A stretch of DNA of 64,000 nt from Delftia sp. PS-11. GTDB lineage: Bacteria > Pseudomonadota > Gammaproteobacteria > Burkholderiales > Burkholderiaceae_C. The notes beneath the pieces are model-generated. The model was not told the origin of the DNA, searched no databases, and saw only the letters and a list, made by a program, of their open reading frames with translations. Where the stretch lies: NCBI RefSeq assembly GCF_029870285.1, contig NZ_JACSYA010000002.1, positions 226,487 through 290,486 on the forward strand, written 5' to 3'. Positions 25,265 to 33,566 of this stretch are shown here, in pieces (position 1 is the first letter of the stretch; the number at the start of each line of letters is the position of its first letter). Position numbers and translations under genes: made by a program.

Positions 25265-26173
25265 ATGAAGGGGCTGAACATGGTGATGCGCCGGGTGGGA
25301 CAGGTGGTGGTCCCGATGCTATGTGCCCTGATGGCGTGCACGCAGGCCAACGCTGGCGAAGTGCTGGAGCGCATACGGCGCGAGGGCGCCATCACGGTGG
25401 CCTACAGGGACTCTGCCTCGCCGTTTTCGTCTGTACCGGCTGGCGCCACAGCCCCGGTCGGCTATGCCATTGACCTGTGCTCACGCATCATCGACGGGCT
25501 GGCGCAAGAGCTCAAACGCCCCATCGCTGTCCGCCATGTGCGAGTGAGCGTGACGGACCGCATTCAGACCATTGCCAGCGGCGCTGCCCAGCTGGAGTGC
25601 GGCTCCACGACCAATACCGCTGAACGGCGCCAGCAGGTGGCGTTCACCGTGCCGCACTACGTCACGGGCACCCGCCTGCTGGTGAAGACAGGCGGCCCGG
25701 TGCGCGACTTGCGCGGGCTGGGCGGCAAAACGGTCGTTGCCACCACCGGCACCACTGCCTTGCCGCTGATCCGCAAGCTCGTTGATGAACGGATGCTGGG
25801 CGCGCGGGTCATCGAGGCCCCTACATACGATGCAGCCATCGCCATGCTCAGTGCGGGTCAGGCGGACGCATTCGTGCTGGATGAAGTCATGCTGTATATG
25901 CTGCGGGCGCGGCAGCCCAAGCCGGAGCAGTTCGAGGCCGTCGACAAATTCCTGTCGATCGAGCCGCTGGCCATCATGCTGCCTCCCGGAGACAGCGAAT
26001 TCAAGGCAGCGGTAGACGGCCAGATGAAGAAGCTGATTCGCTCCAATACCGCCCACGAGCTGTATGCGCGGTGGTTTACCTCACCGTTGCCCGATGGCGT
26101 CAATCTGCAGCAGCCCATGAATTATCTGCTGCGCGCAGTGTTTGCCCACCCCAGCGATTACGTGCCTGAGTGA
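25265..26173 (+). CDS. Amino-acid ABC transporter periplasmic binding protein (GltI-like)
   Basis: The 302-residue protein has a signal peptide ending near ANA-GEV (residue 31) and the type 2 periplasmic binding fold of the glutamate/aspartate group: GAITVAYRDSASPFS near 40, GYAIDLCSRI near 65, ECGSTTNTAERRQQVAFT near 112 and GQADAFVLDE near 198. The ECGSTTNT segment is typical of GltI relatives. No permease or ATPase gene is adjacent, so it works with components elsewhere. Start at ATG 25265; AGAGATG precedes. Confidence 0.88.
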   Translation: MKGLNMVMRRVGQVVVPMLCALMACTQANAGEVLERIRREGAITVAYRDSASPFSSVPAGATAPVGYAIDLCSRIIDGLAQELKRPIAVRHVRVSVTDRIQTIASGAAQLECGSTTNTAERRQQVAFTVPHYVTGTRLLVKTGGPVRDLRGLGGKTVVATTGTTALPLIRKLVDERMLGARVIEAPTYDAAIAMLSAGQADAFVLDEVMLYMLRARQPKPEQFEAVDKFLSIEPLAIMLPPGDSEFKAAVDGQMKKLIRSNTAHELYARWFTSPLPDGVNLQQPMNYLLRAVFAHPSDYVPE

Positions 26174-26177
26174 TCTG

Positions 26178-26215
26178 GCGCAGCGGACGGACTGGATGCT
26201 GTCCGTCCGCTGCGC
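26178..26215. terminator. Strong bidirectional hairpin between convergent genes
   Basis: Arms GCGCAGCGGACGGAC (26178-26192) and GTCCGTCCGCTGCGC (26201-26215) are perfect over 15 bp with an 8-base loop, located between the stops of the binding-protein gene and the AAA ATPase gene. No long T-run, but stability and position fit a shared terminator. Confidence 0.7.
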
Positions 26216-26233
26216 GCCGGGTGCGCAGGCCGT

Positions 26234-27241
26234 TTACTGCATGAAGCCGATGCGCCCGCGCCCCGAGGCGGCCTTGGGCAGGTCGGCCAGCTCCACCGTG
26301 CTGCGCCGCTCCAGACGTGCATTGCCAAAGCCCGTCATCAGCGCGCGCCGCATCTCGCGCGGCGGCATCAGGGCCAGCTGATCGAGCACATCCGCCTTGG
26401 GCTCCGGGTCCAGCAGGCGGCCCCAGTCGTGTGCGGCGCGTATGCCCTGGTACAGGTTGCGCGCGATGGCGCGCGCCTGATCGGGCGTAGGCGCCTGCAC
26501 CTCGAACACGTTCATGCGGTTGAGGATGGGGTCGGGGATGCCGCGCGCATCGTTGGCGGTGGTGATCCAGATCACCTGGCTGGCATCGATGGCCACCTCG
26601 GCGAACTCGTCGGTGAAGCTCTGCGCCGTGTCATGCTCCAGCAGGCTGTAAAGCGCACCCAGCGGGTCGTACTGCGCATCGGTGGCAGCCTTATCGATCT
26701 CATCCACCACGATCACCGGGTTGGCGTACTCACCCTCCACCAGGGCCTCGAACACCTTGCCGGGGCGTGCGCCCTTCCACTGCGAGGACGAGCCCGACAG
26801 CAGCCAGCCTGCCGTCATCGAGCTCATGGGCAGCAGGCTCATGCCCGTGCCGAGCATGTCGGCCAGCTGGCGCGCGAAGTGCGTCTTGCCGATGCCCGGC
26901 GGCCCCAGCAGCAGCATGGGGGTGACCTCCAGGCTGTCGCTGCTGTCGCGTGTCAGGGCAACGTGGCGCTTCACGTCGTCCAGCACTTGCGTGAAGTTGG
27001 GCAACTGCTCGTACAGGTCCGCCATGTCGGGCACGCCCGAAGGCTTGACCTGGAAGCGCTCCGGACCGCGCTCCAGCATGCGTTCGTACACGCTGCGCAG
27101 GTTGTCGTAGTCGCGCTGGCTGTTGGCTTCCTGTAGCCGTGCCAGCTTGCGCTCCACGTCTGCGGGGTGGAAGACGTTACGCATCTGCGCTACGGGCAGG
27201 CTCAAGGTGGTGTGCTGGGTAACGAGGCTGTGCGAAGTCAT
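26234..27241 (-). CDS. AAA-family ATPase (Lon-like ATPase core)
   Basis: The 335-residue protein has a short helical N-terminus and an AAA+ module: Walker A GPPGIGKTH near 115-123, Walker B VIVVDEIDK near 170, sensor-1 IWITTAND near 220 and an arginine-finger region ILNRMNVFEV. The core resembles the Lon ATPase domain without the protease domain. ATG 27241 has AGGAGG seven bases upstream; the reading frame extends further upstream but is not supported. No partner gene is adjacent. Substrate unknown. Confidence 0.85.
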   Translation of the reverse strand: MTSHSLVTQHTTLSLPVAQMRNVFHPADVERKLARLQEANSQRDYDNLRSVYERMLERGPERFQVKPSGVPDMADLYEQLPNFTQVLDDVKRHVALTRDSSDSLEVTPMLLLGPPGIGKTHFARQLADMLGTGMSLLPMSSMTAGWLLSGSSSQWKGARPGKVFEALVEGEYANPVIVVDEIDKAATDAQYDPLGALYSLLEHDTAQSFTDEFAEVAIDASQVIWITTANDARGIPDPILNRMNVFEVQAPTPDQARAIARNLYQGIRAAHDWGRLLDPEPKADVLDQLALMPPREMRRALMTGFGNARLERRSTVELADLPKAASGRGRIGFMQ

Positions 27242-28613
27242 GAGCGGCCCTCCTTGCTGTACTGCAATCGTGGTTGCAAATTGATTCAAACACAAGCCAT
27301 ACCCGCTCTCAATGTCGTAAAAACCCCATTCATGGGGCTGGCGCCAACCCAGGCAAAAAGAGTGATCCTCGGGAAGTCGCCGCAGGAGCGTTGTGCTGGG
27401 CAGCCCTGCATCCGGCCCATCGACCCCGTGCTTTCCGCAGCAATGCGCGCAGTGCCGGTGCATGGTGGATTCGAGGCAGGCACCGTCGCACACTGGCGGC
27501 TTGAAGGCAGATGCCTCTTCGCCTGCATGGGCGCAGCCCAGTCGTTGGGCCAGAAGCACCGCATGGGCATTCGGCGCTCACCGGCCTGGGCTCTTGGCTG
27601 GCCCGGTTCACACGTCGCTTTTGCTGGTCTATGGCGCTCCATCGGAGCTTCGGTGAGGCGTGACCCAGTGATTCATCATGGTGCAGAGAATGCAATTTTG
27701 ATTAATGGGTCATGCATTGGGTGCATATACTCCGGCAAAAAATCCTGCAATCTTTGTGGAATTGAATGCAAAGATTGCATTGATCAATGTGGGCATTTCA
27801 TGCACATGTGAATCTGATGGTGTTTTTTCGATCTCGGAGGGTTGCTGGTCACGCATCGTTCTGGTGCATATCTTGCAAGTTGTTGATTTGATTGAGTTAT
27901 TTGATTTTATATTTTCATGAATTTTTGTAAAAATTTGTTAATGAATTGATTTTTAAAAATTCATAATAATTTAAGGGTAAATACTTTGCCTGTTCATTTC
28001 GTGGTTAAATATAATCAAAATCTTAATTTTAAATAAATATTTAAAACAACCATATTTTTAAAATCAATATTTTGAGTGGTTTTTGACAGCGCCCTGTCAA
28101 TTGCCTGCATGAAAATTCACCACAGTGAGCTGAAGCTACGCCAGACTGGTCACTCCTTGCATCAATGAGCAATCGATGCAACTTCCCATCTCATGCAATC
28201 TTTTAAAAACCATTGAAATAGATTGAATGAGTGGGCATGCCAATTTTTGGGGTGAGATTCTGTGGGTGGGTAATATCAATCTGCTGAATCAGAAAGATAA
28301 TTGAAATTTCTTGGCGGATTTATATGGATTATCCATGCTATTTTTACTGGTCTTTCTGAAATCAATGCCAGCAAATAATTTGTGAAGATTTTTGTCTTCA
28401 GTGTAATTTGAGGTTTGGCATGAATACATTTGAAACAAGAAAAAATACCCATTCCATTCATTCGGTCATCATCAAAGTTTGTCATGAATTGAATGTTGTC
28501 AAAATGATGTTAAGGGAAAACACTGATTGATTTTTACAAATTGTTGTAAATTAATGTGACTATGTCACTCTGATGTCTCTGGATTAAATGATCATTTTTC
28601 ATGGAGAGTGAAG
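27242..28613. other. Long gene-poor, partly AT-rich region
   Basis: The first 400 bases have normal GC; from about 27650 to 28610 the DNA becomes strongly AT-rich, with runs such as TTTTTAAAAATTC, in contrast to its surroundings. Reading frames of 70 residues or so occur (27705-27920 plus, 28276-28485 minus) but lack ribosome sites and family resemblance. It likely contains the chemoreceptor promoter and may be a silenced or recently acquired segment. I see no RNA gene or array in it. Confidence 0.5.
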
Positions 28614-30290
28614 ATGGCTTTGGGTATCTCCTCTTTGAATTTGTCCAAGCGCCTTGCGCTTGGGTTCGCATGCATGCTGGCCATCATTCTGGCTGTCGTT
28701 GTATTTGACCAGTATTCTGTATCTCGAATGCAGTCTCAAATGCAATTGATTACCAGGTCAAATGCTGTAAAAATAAGATTGATCAATAGGATGCTGCAAA
28801 GCGTTGATTCTATTGGTCTCAAGGCGCGATCTGTGGCCATGCTCTCGGAAAGTGACGAGAAACGCTCTGCTGAGCAGGCAGAGCTGCTCAAGAAGTCGGT
28901 GGCTGAATATTCGCAGCAGCAAGCAGATTTGAAGCAGCTTTTTCAGAAAGACCTTGAAGGAGTCAAAGAGCAGGAGTTGCTTGAATCCATCGAGAAAATC
29001 TCTAAGGAGATTATTCCTGAAATGAATCAGGCTGTGCAGTCGGCACTGGATGGCGATGCGGTGGGCGCCACAATGGCATTGATGAACAGGGTTGCACCCC
29101 AGGAAGAAAAATGGCGGGCGCAACTGGCCGATCTCATTTCCCTGCAAGACAGCCTCAATGAGCTGGCCGCAGACCAGGCCCAGGAAGTGCAGGATCAGTC
29201 TCAAGTGATCTCTCTGGTATTGCTCTTGGTTTCATTGAGCGCTGGGGTGACGATCGCCTGGAGGATTACCAGAAGTGTGACCCAGCCTTTGTCGCGTGCG
29301 GTAGTGGTTGCTGAGCGTATTGCCAACGGGGATTTGACCTCTAAGATTGATATCTATATCAATGATGAAACCGGTCGCCTGCTTGAAGCGATTGCGCGCA
29401 TGCAAGATAGGCTGCGAGAGCTTGTTGGTGAAATCGGCGATGCAGCTGAAGCAATCCATGTTGCAAGCTCCGAGGTCGCTGCGGGCAATCTGGATCTGAG
29501 CCATCGCACTGAGAATGCATCCAGCAACCTGCAGTCAGTATCGACAGCATTGACGGATTTGACGGATACGACAAGCCATACCGCAGCCTCTTCTCTGGAG
29601 GTCAATCAGCTTGCAGCCAATGCGGCCGATGTCGCGGGTCAGGGCGGGGAACTGGTCAAGCGTGTTGTCATGACCATGGATGAGATAAGCGTCAGCTCTC
29701 GAAAGATTGCGGATATTATCGGTGTCATTGATGGTATTGCATTCCAGACCAATATCCTGGCATTGAATGCCGCAGTAGAGGCTGCGCGGGCTGGTGAGCA
29801 GGGCCGGGGATTTTCAGTCGTGGCGGGTGAAGTCCGAAAACTGGCCGGGCATGCAACACAATCTGCAAAAGAGATCAAGAGCCTGATTTCTGCCAGTGTC
29901 GAGCATGTCGAGAATGGCGGGGTGCTGGTGAGAGATGCAGGCAAGACGATTGCCAATCTTGTTGCATCGGTTCAACAGGTTTCGAGCATCATGGCAGAGA
30001 TTACACAGGCATCCCAAAGACAAAGCCATAGCATAGGCGAAGTCAATGATGTTGTGGGCCGTATAGACGAGGTGACCCAGCAGAATGCGGCGCTTGTGGA
30101 ACAGGGGGCAGCCGCTGCCGATAGCCTTCATGAACAGGCATCGCGGCTGACCCAGGTCGTTAAGACTTTCAGGTTGAGCCGTGACGCCTCAGATCACGAT
30201 CCACTGTCCCATAGTGGTGGGGCTGAACTCCGGCGCAATACCGCGTTGCAGCACAAGCCACCCCTGCCACTGCGCAGCCTGGGGCGGTGA
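28614..30290 (+). CDS. Methyl-accepting chemotaxis protein
   Basis: The 558-residue receptor has transmembrane segments at about 13-33 and 190-210, a periplasmic four-helix-bundle type ligand domain between them, a HAMP domain (about 210-265) and the signalling hairpin with the conserved tip [20 protein letters not shown]. It signals through CheA/CheW. The last 35 residues lack a CheR-binding pentapeptide. ATG 28614 has GGAGAG five bases upstream; GTG 28608 is in frame but inside that site. The first third of the gene is lower in GC than the rest, like the DNA before it. Ligand unknown. Confidence 0.92.
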   Translation: MALGISSLNLSKRLALGFACMLAIILAVVVFDQYSVSRMQSQMQLITRSNAVKIRLINRMLQSVDSIGLKARSVAMLSESDEKRSAEQAELLKKSVAEYSQQQADLKQLFQKDLEGVKEQELLESIEKISKEIIPEMNQAVQSALDGDAVGATMALMNRVAPQEEKWRAQLADLISLQDSLNELAADQAQEVQDQSQVISLVLLLVSLSAGVTIAWRITRSVTQPLSRAVVVAERIANGDLTSKIDIYINDETGRLLEAIARMQDRLRELVGEIGDAAEAIHVASSEVAAGNLDLSHRTENASSNLQSVSTALTDLTDTTSHTAASSLEVNQLAANAADVAGQGGELVKRVVMTMDEISVSSRKIADIIGVIDGIAFQTNILALNAAVEAARAGEQGRGFSVVAGEVRKLAGHATQSAKEIKSLISASVEHVENGGVLVRDAGKTIANLVASVQQVSSIMAEITQASQRQSHSIGEVNDVVGRIDEVTQQNAALVEQGAAAADSLHEQASRLTQVVKTFRLSRDASDHDPLSHSGGAELRRNTALQHKPPLPLRSLGR

Positions 30291-30371
30291 GTCCGCTTTT
30301 CCCCGGCGGCCGTGAGCAGGCGCCGGGGGCCTGTGCATGCGGGTGCCCTTTGTTGGCTGAGGAATGCAGGC

Positions 30372-30389
30372 CAGGCCCTTTCGGGCCTG
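30372..30389. terminator. Hairpin between chemoreceptor and DUF4337 gene
   Basis: CAGGCCC (30372-30378), loop TTTC, GGGCCTG (30383-30389), placed between two convergent stops. Probable bidirectional terminator, short T-runs only. Confidence 0.55.
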
Positions 30390-30408
30390 CTGCCGCTCCA
30401 GCGTGTGC

Positions 30409-31017
30409 TCAGATATGCAGCATTGCCAGCCCGCCGATGCCAAGGCCGAGCGCTGCCACGCCGAGCATGGCGTATTCGAGCCATTTTTTCTTGGTCAGCA
30501 GTGCAATCGCTGCCAGTGCAATGGAGACCTGCAGCGCGGTGGTAGCCTGAGCCCAGCGGTGATGCAGATGCATCTGCGTCTCAGACTGCTCGTCCCAGTG
30601 CTGGGCCTCGGATTCCAGTCGGACAGCATCGCGCTTGATGTCATCCTTTTCCTTTTCGTACCGCTCCACCTTGGCCTGGTAGGCTGTCCGCTTGTCATCC
30701 GTAGTTGCCAGATCACGCGCGAACTCGGCCAGCGATTGCTTGGTGCTCTTGGCCTGGAAGAAGGCCCACTGGTTGGCCGCTTCCGTCTTCTTGATGGCCG
30801 CGTTGTTCTTGTACAGACCGGCGTTTGCCTGGGTCGCACCGCCCATGTACGAGAAGAGAGCGCCCACCGTGGCGATGACGGCGGTGCACATGGCAATCTG
30901 GTTGGTCAGGCTGCCGCCACCGATGCCGTGGTGGGCGGTTTGGCCATGCTCGCCCTCGGCGGCATGTTCGAGTTCGTGATCGTGCGGGCCATGGACGTGA
31001 AAGCCGCCGGAAGACAT
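30409..31017 (-). CDS. DUF4337-family membrane protein
   Basis: The 202-residue protein has a His-rich N-terminus (HVHGPHDHELEH), a first membrane segment around 42-62, a charged alpha-helical middle (70-145, likely coiled coil) and one or two C-terminal membrane segments (about 155-200). This order with NNAAIKKTEAANQWAFFQAKS matches DUF4337, whose function is unknown. Start at ATG 31017 with AAGGAG upstream. Alone between convergent chemoreceptor and divergent AhpD-like gene. Confidence 0.82.
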   Translation of the reverse strand: MSSGGFHVHGPHDHELEHAAEGEHGQTAHHGIGGGSLTNQIAMCTAVIATVGALFSYMGGATQANAGLYKNNAAIKKTEAANQWAFFQAKSTKQSLAEFARDLATTDDKRTAYQAKVERYEKEKDDIKRDAVRLESEAQHWDEQSETQMHLHHRWAQATTALQVSIALAAIALLTKKKWLEYAMLGVAALGLGIGGLAMLHI

Positions 31018-31416
31018 AGGTGCCAACTCCTTGATAGCAATGGGTGGCGCATTATGGGGCCGGTATGGGGCCATCGCAGCATCTCCGCAGCCTGGGGAGC
31101 TAGGGAAAGTCCGCCGTCGCAGTGCCTGAAGAGACGTTGCCGGCCTGAAGCACACGTGTGCAGTGACTTCATGCACCTCGATGGAGCATTCCAGACGCTT
31201 CACCGATCGATCTCCTCGCCCTGCTGGCATCCCGCAGACAGGCTTGGACTCACAGGTTTTGCCGGCTCCGGTGTGCCGCCGTGACCGCATGCACGGCATG
31301 CCGGCGTTCACCGCTGTTTTCCCAGCGTGTGTCACAGCGTCTTCGATTCAAACGTCTTGTGGGCAGGAGGTCAGCTTCGGCCTCCGTCCATCATTCACAT
31401 CGAAGGAATCTGATTC
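31018..31416. other. Divergent intergenic region
   Basis: No gene is visible in these 399 bases between the DUF4337 gene and the AhpD-like gene. It must hold two divergent promoters. A GAAGGAATC ribosome site is seen before the AhpD-like start; no clear operator stands out. Confidence 0.4.
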
Positions 31417-31866
31417 ATGAATCGCGCTGTTTGGTTCCAGACATCTCCTGAGGGTGCCAAGGCTGTCGGGACGCTGCACCACTTCGTCACCAAGAGCACC
31501 GGCCTTCCGAACTTGCTGACGCACCTGGTCTTCCTGCGCGTGTCGCAGATCAACGGCTGCGCACACTGCATCGACATCCACACGCGGGACCTGCTGGCCG
31601 AAGGCATGTCCGTGGAAAAGTTGGTGCTCATTCCCGTCTGGCGCGAGACGCAACACCTCTTTTCTGAGCGTGAGCGTGCCGCGCTTGCATGGTCCGAGGA
31701 GGTGACCCTCGTGAGCGAAACCCATGCTTGCGATGAAGCCTATGCTGCCGCATTGGCCGTGTTTGGTGAGAAGGATCTGGTCGATCTGACTCTCACAATT
31801 GCCGCCATGAATGCCATCAATCGCATGGGCGTAAGTTTCCGCATGAAGCCAAGGGCCCAAGCATGA
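31417..31866 (+). CDS. AhpD-like carboxymuconolactone decarboxylase family protein
   Basis: The 149-residue all-helical protein carries the NGCAHCIDIH motif (about 48-57): Cys-x-x-Cys plus His, as in AhpD alkylhydroperoxidases. Such proteins reduce peroxides with a relay of thiols. The ARLAW-like segment ERERAALAWSEEVTLV follows near 84. No peroxiredoxin gene is adjacent. ATG 31417 has AAGGA upstream. Decarboxylase activity is unlikely because the CxxC motif marks the peroxidase branch. Confidence 0.85.
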   Translation: MNRAVWFQTSPEGAKAVGTLHHFVTKSTGLPNLLTHLVFLRVSQINGCAHCIDIHTRDLLAEGMSVEKLVLIPVWRETQHLFSERERAALAWSEEVTLVSETHACDEAYAAALAVFGEKDLVDLTLTIAAMNAINRMGVSFRMKPRAQA

Positions 31867-32101
31867 AGCCTGCCAGGCCGCCAATGCGCGCCTGTGTCCT
31901 GGGCATCGCTGATGTGTCCATGGGGCGGTGCCCATGTCTGTCTGCACCGGATGACGAGTTGCGTGTCAGCGGAGCGTTCGTTAGTGGCCGATCTACGGCG
32001 CTCGCAAACTCGCCGTCGGCGGCATCCCAAAGCTGGACTGCCGCTGCCACTTTGCCTGGCACAGGTAGGTCGGTCTCGGTGAGAGGTTGCACGCTCTGGC
32101 G

Positions 32102-32224
32102 CTACTTGCTGGCCAGGTAGTTACGCCACAGCAGGCCAGCGGCCCAAGCAGCGGACTGCGGCAGGCTTGCCCCAGCGCGGCGGCGCATGGCAGCCAGGCG
32201 GCAAAAGCAGAGTGCGGTTTTCAT
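32102..32224 (-). CDS. Tiny hypothetical ORF, last of the overlapping chain
   Basis: A 40-residue Arg/Ala-rich frame (MKTALCFCRLAAMRRR...) that starts in an ATGA overlap with the stop of the 112-residue gene. Evidence is only the overlap and its place at the end of a chain of such genes. No family recognised. Confidence 0.35.
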   Translation of the reverse strand: MKTALCFCRLAAMRRRAGASLPQSAAWAAGLLWRNYLASK

Positions 32225-32559
32225 GCATTCCTCCATTCCCGCCATTCGCGGGCGTGCTGTTCAATGGCAGCGTGTTCAAGGGCGCCGTACTCGGGGCAGT
32301 CGCGCAGCAGGCGGTTGCGCGCAAAGGTGCCGATGAGGGCCTGGCAACTGGCTGCGCTGCGGCGGTGTGTGCGGGCCTGGATGGTTTCGCGGCCTGTGTG
32401 GGGATCCAGGGGGAGGGCGTCGGCTGCCTGGGCATAGAAGCTGGCAGCGAGGCCCCATTGCATGGCCAGCTGGGCACGTTTGCCTGCTTTGGCCAGCATG
32501 GCGCTTTGCGTACTCGCTGCCTTGGCATTGCTGGCACCGAGGAATGCCTCAAGGTTCAT
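32221..32559 (-). CDS. Hypothetical protein (112 aa) in LexA-box operon
   Basis: A mostly helical 112-residue protein (MNLEAFLGASNAKAAS...) with Trp/Arg-rich C-terminus (HAREWREWRNA). GGAGG lies five bases before the ATG, within the end of the preceding 44-residue frame, which it overlaps by ATGA. The GTG at 32565 is an alternative start. No family recognised; the gene style suggests plasmid or phage origin. Confidence 0.55.
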   Translation of the reverse strand: MNLEAFLGASNAKAASTQSAMLAKAGKRAQLAMQWGLAASFYAQAADALPLDPHTGRETIQARTHRRSAASCQALIGTFARNRLLRDCPEYGALEHAAIEQHAREWREWRNA

Positions 32560-32690
32560 GACCACCTCCAGAAGGCGCGCGCAACCCAGGTGACTGCACT
32601 GGCAAGGCGGGAAATGCCGGCCAGGACGATGGCGAGTGCGCCGCGCTGGATGGCGCGTGAGCAGTGCCCAAGAGATTCAAGCGGGGTCAT
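32556..32690 (-). CDS. Tiny hypothetical membrane-like peptide
   Basis: A 44-residue frame starting after GGAGAAGGC and containing one hydrophobic helix (AIQRGALAIVLAGISRLASAV, broken by charges), so possibly membrane-attached. It overlaps genes on both sides by ATGA. No family recognised. Confidence 0.42.
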   Translation of the reverse strand: MTPLESLGHCSRAIQRGALAIVLAGISRLASAVTWVARAFWRWS

Positions 32691-32761
32691 GCCTTCTCCG
32701 GCTGCGGAAAAGAAAAGCCCACGGCAGGGCTGGCCTGGGGTTGGCTGTGCAGGGCAATCAC
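32687..32761 (-). CDS. Possible 24-residue peptide in the same chain
   Basis: GTG overlaps the stop of the 96-residue gene and the frame ends in an ATGA overlap with the 44-residue frame, giving VIALHSQPQASPAVGF and a short tail. It fills the gap so that the chain is continuous. Supported only by these two overlaps. Confidence 0.22.
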   Translation of the reverse strand: MIALHSQPQASPAVGFSFPQPEKA

Positions 32762-33048
32762 ATGCGGACTTCGAAATAGGCTTCTTCCACCGCGATGTCG
32801 CGAAAGCCTGCCTGCCGGGCGGTGTCGCAGGCCTTGACCCAGGCGTGGGCAAGCCGCTCTTGTGCCTTGCTGATGATGCCGCCCTCGGCGGCATCGGTGT
32901 AGATCTTGTACGCCTCGGTCATTGCCTCCTGGTTGGGAAAGCAACGCCACAGCGCCTTGGCGAACCTGGCTTCTGCCTTTGCCTTGAGTTCCTCGCTGAC
33001 GCCAGTGCAGTCCTGCAGCGTCACCTCGAACCGTTGTTCGTCGACCAT
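32758..33048 (-). CDS. Hypothetical protein (96 aa), head of LexA-box operon
   Basis: The 96-residue, acidic, mostly helical protein begins MVDEQRFEVTLQDC and ends EEAYFEVRM. AGGAGA lies six bases before the ATG. Two palindromes with LexA-box form lie just upstream (33063-33078 and 33094-33113). No family recognised. As first gene of a chain of overlapping tiny genes it could be DNA-damage induced; origin from a mobile element is suspected from gene size, overlaps and nearby transposase fragments. Confidence 0.65.
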   Translation of the reverse strand: MVDEQRFEVTLQDCTGVSEELKAKAEARFAKALWRCFPNQEAMTEAYKIYTDAAEGGIISKAQERLAHAWVKACDTARQAGFRDIAVEEAYFEVRM

Positions 33049-33062
33049 GTTGATCTCCTGTG

Positions 33063-33078
33063 CTGTGTGAAAACACAG
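33063..33078. promoter_or_regulatory. LexA-box-like palindrome 1
   Basis: CTGTGTGAAAACACAG is a perfect CTGT-N8-ACAG, the core of the LexA consensus, and fully symmetric (CTGTGT-GAAA-ACACAG). It lies 14 bases before the start of the 96-residue gene. A -10-like element on the minus strand (ATAATA at 33081-33086 on the plus strand) is next to it. Confidence 0.6.
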
Positions 33079-33093
33079 TGATAATATCAACAG

Positions 33094-33113
33094 TACTGGC
33101 TACAAGTACAGTA
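33094..33113. promoter_or_regulatory. LexA-box-like palindrome 2
   Basis: TACTG-N10-CAGTA matches the extended LexA consensus with flanks; only the fourth base of the left core differs (CTGG for CTGT). Its centre is 33 bases, about three helical turns, from that of box 1, with the probable -10 between them. Confidence 0.6.
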
Positions 33114-33389
33114 TTTTTTGGTTAAAAAAGAAAGTGCACGCAGCTATGCGTCGTGCATGGCATCTCCTGTGCAGCGCGTGGCTGCTGGTGTGGTTGGCTG
33201 TCTTTCCTCACCCGATTGCACCGTGTACCGTGCTGGAATGCACCACTGGAACAAGTGGCAGCCGAGGTGGGCGTGAGTGTCTCTCCCCTGTAGCGTTGGC
33301 GTGGTGACGAGCTGAGCCAGCCACGAAGTGACAGCAAGATCTGGAGAGACGTTGGAGGCGATCTTCCAAAAGGACAGAGACGAGGGCGC

Positions 33390-33545
33390 ATGGCCTCGCT
33401 TGAAGATCGTCAACAGATGTCTGAACGCATTGCCCAGGCCTGTAACGCCGGGGCCCGGCTGGTCAAGGCCTGCTAGCTGTGCGGCCTGAGCAAACGCCCC
33501 CTGCAGCGCTGGCGAAGCCAGGCATCGGGCGCTGTGCTGGACTGA
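33390..33545 (+). pseudogene. Transposase HTH remnant
   Basis: The frame reads EDRQQMSERIAQACNAGARL and, past an in-frame TAG at 33474-33476, LCGLSKRPLQRWR before a final stop. This is the N-terminal helix-turn-helix of IS3-like transposases (acidic helix, then a GLS-x-R-x-x-QRW motif). The rest of the element is missing and no terminal repeats are seen. A decayed IS fragment. Confidence 0.55.
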
Positions 33546-33566
33546 CGCGGGTTTTCCTCATAATTA

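Noticed and set aside
27705..27920. 71-residue plus-strand frame in the AT-rich segment
   Set aside because: No ribosome site and no recognisable family; stop-poor chance frame is as likely.
28276..28485. 69-residue minus-strand frame in the AT-rich segment
   Set aside because: Same reasons; unsupported by context.
31863..32120. 85-residue plus-strand frame overlapping the AhpD-like stop by ATGA
   Set aside because: Overlap alone is weak; composition looks non-coding and it runs into the opposite operon.
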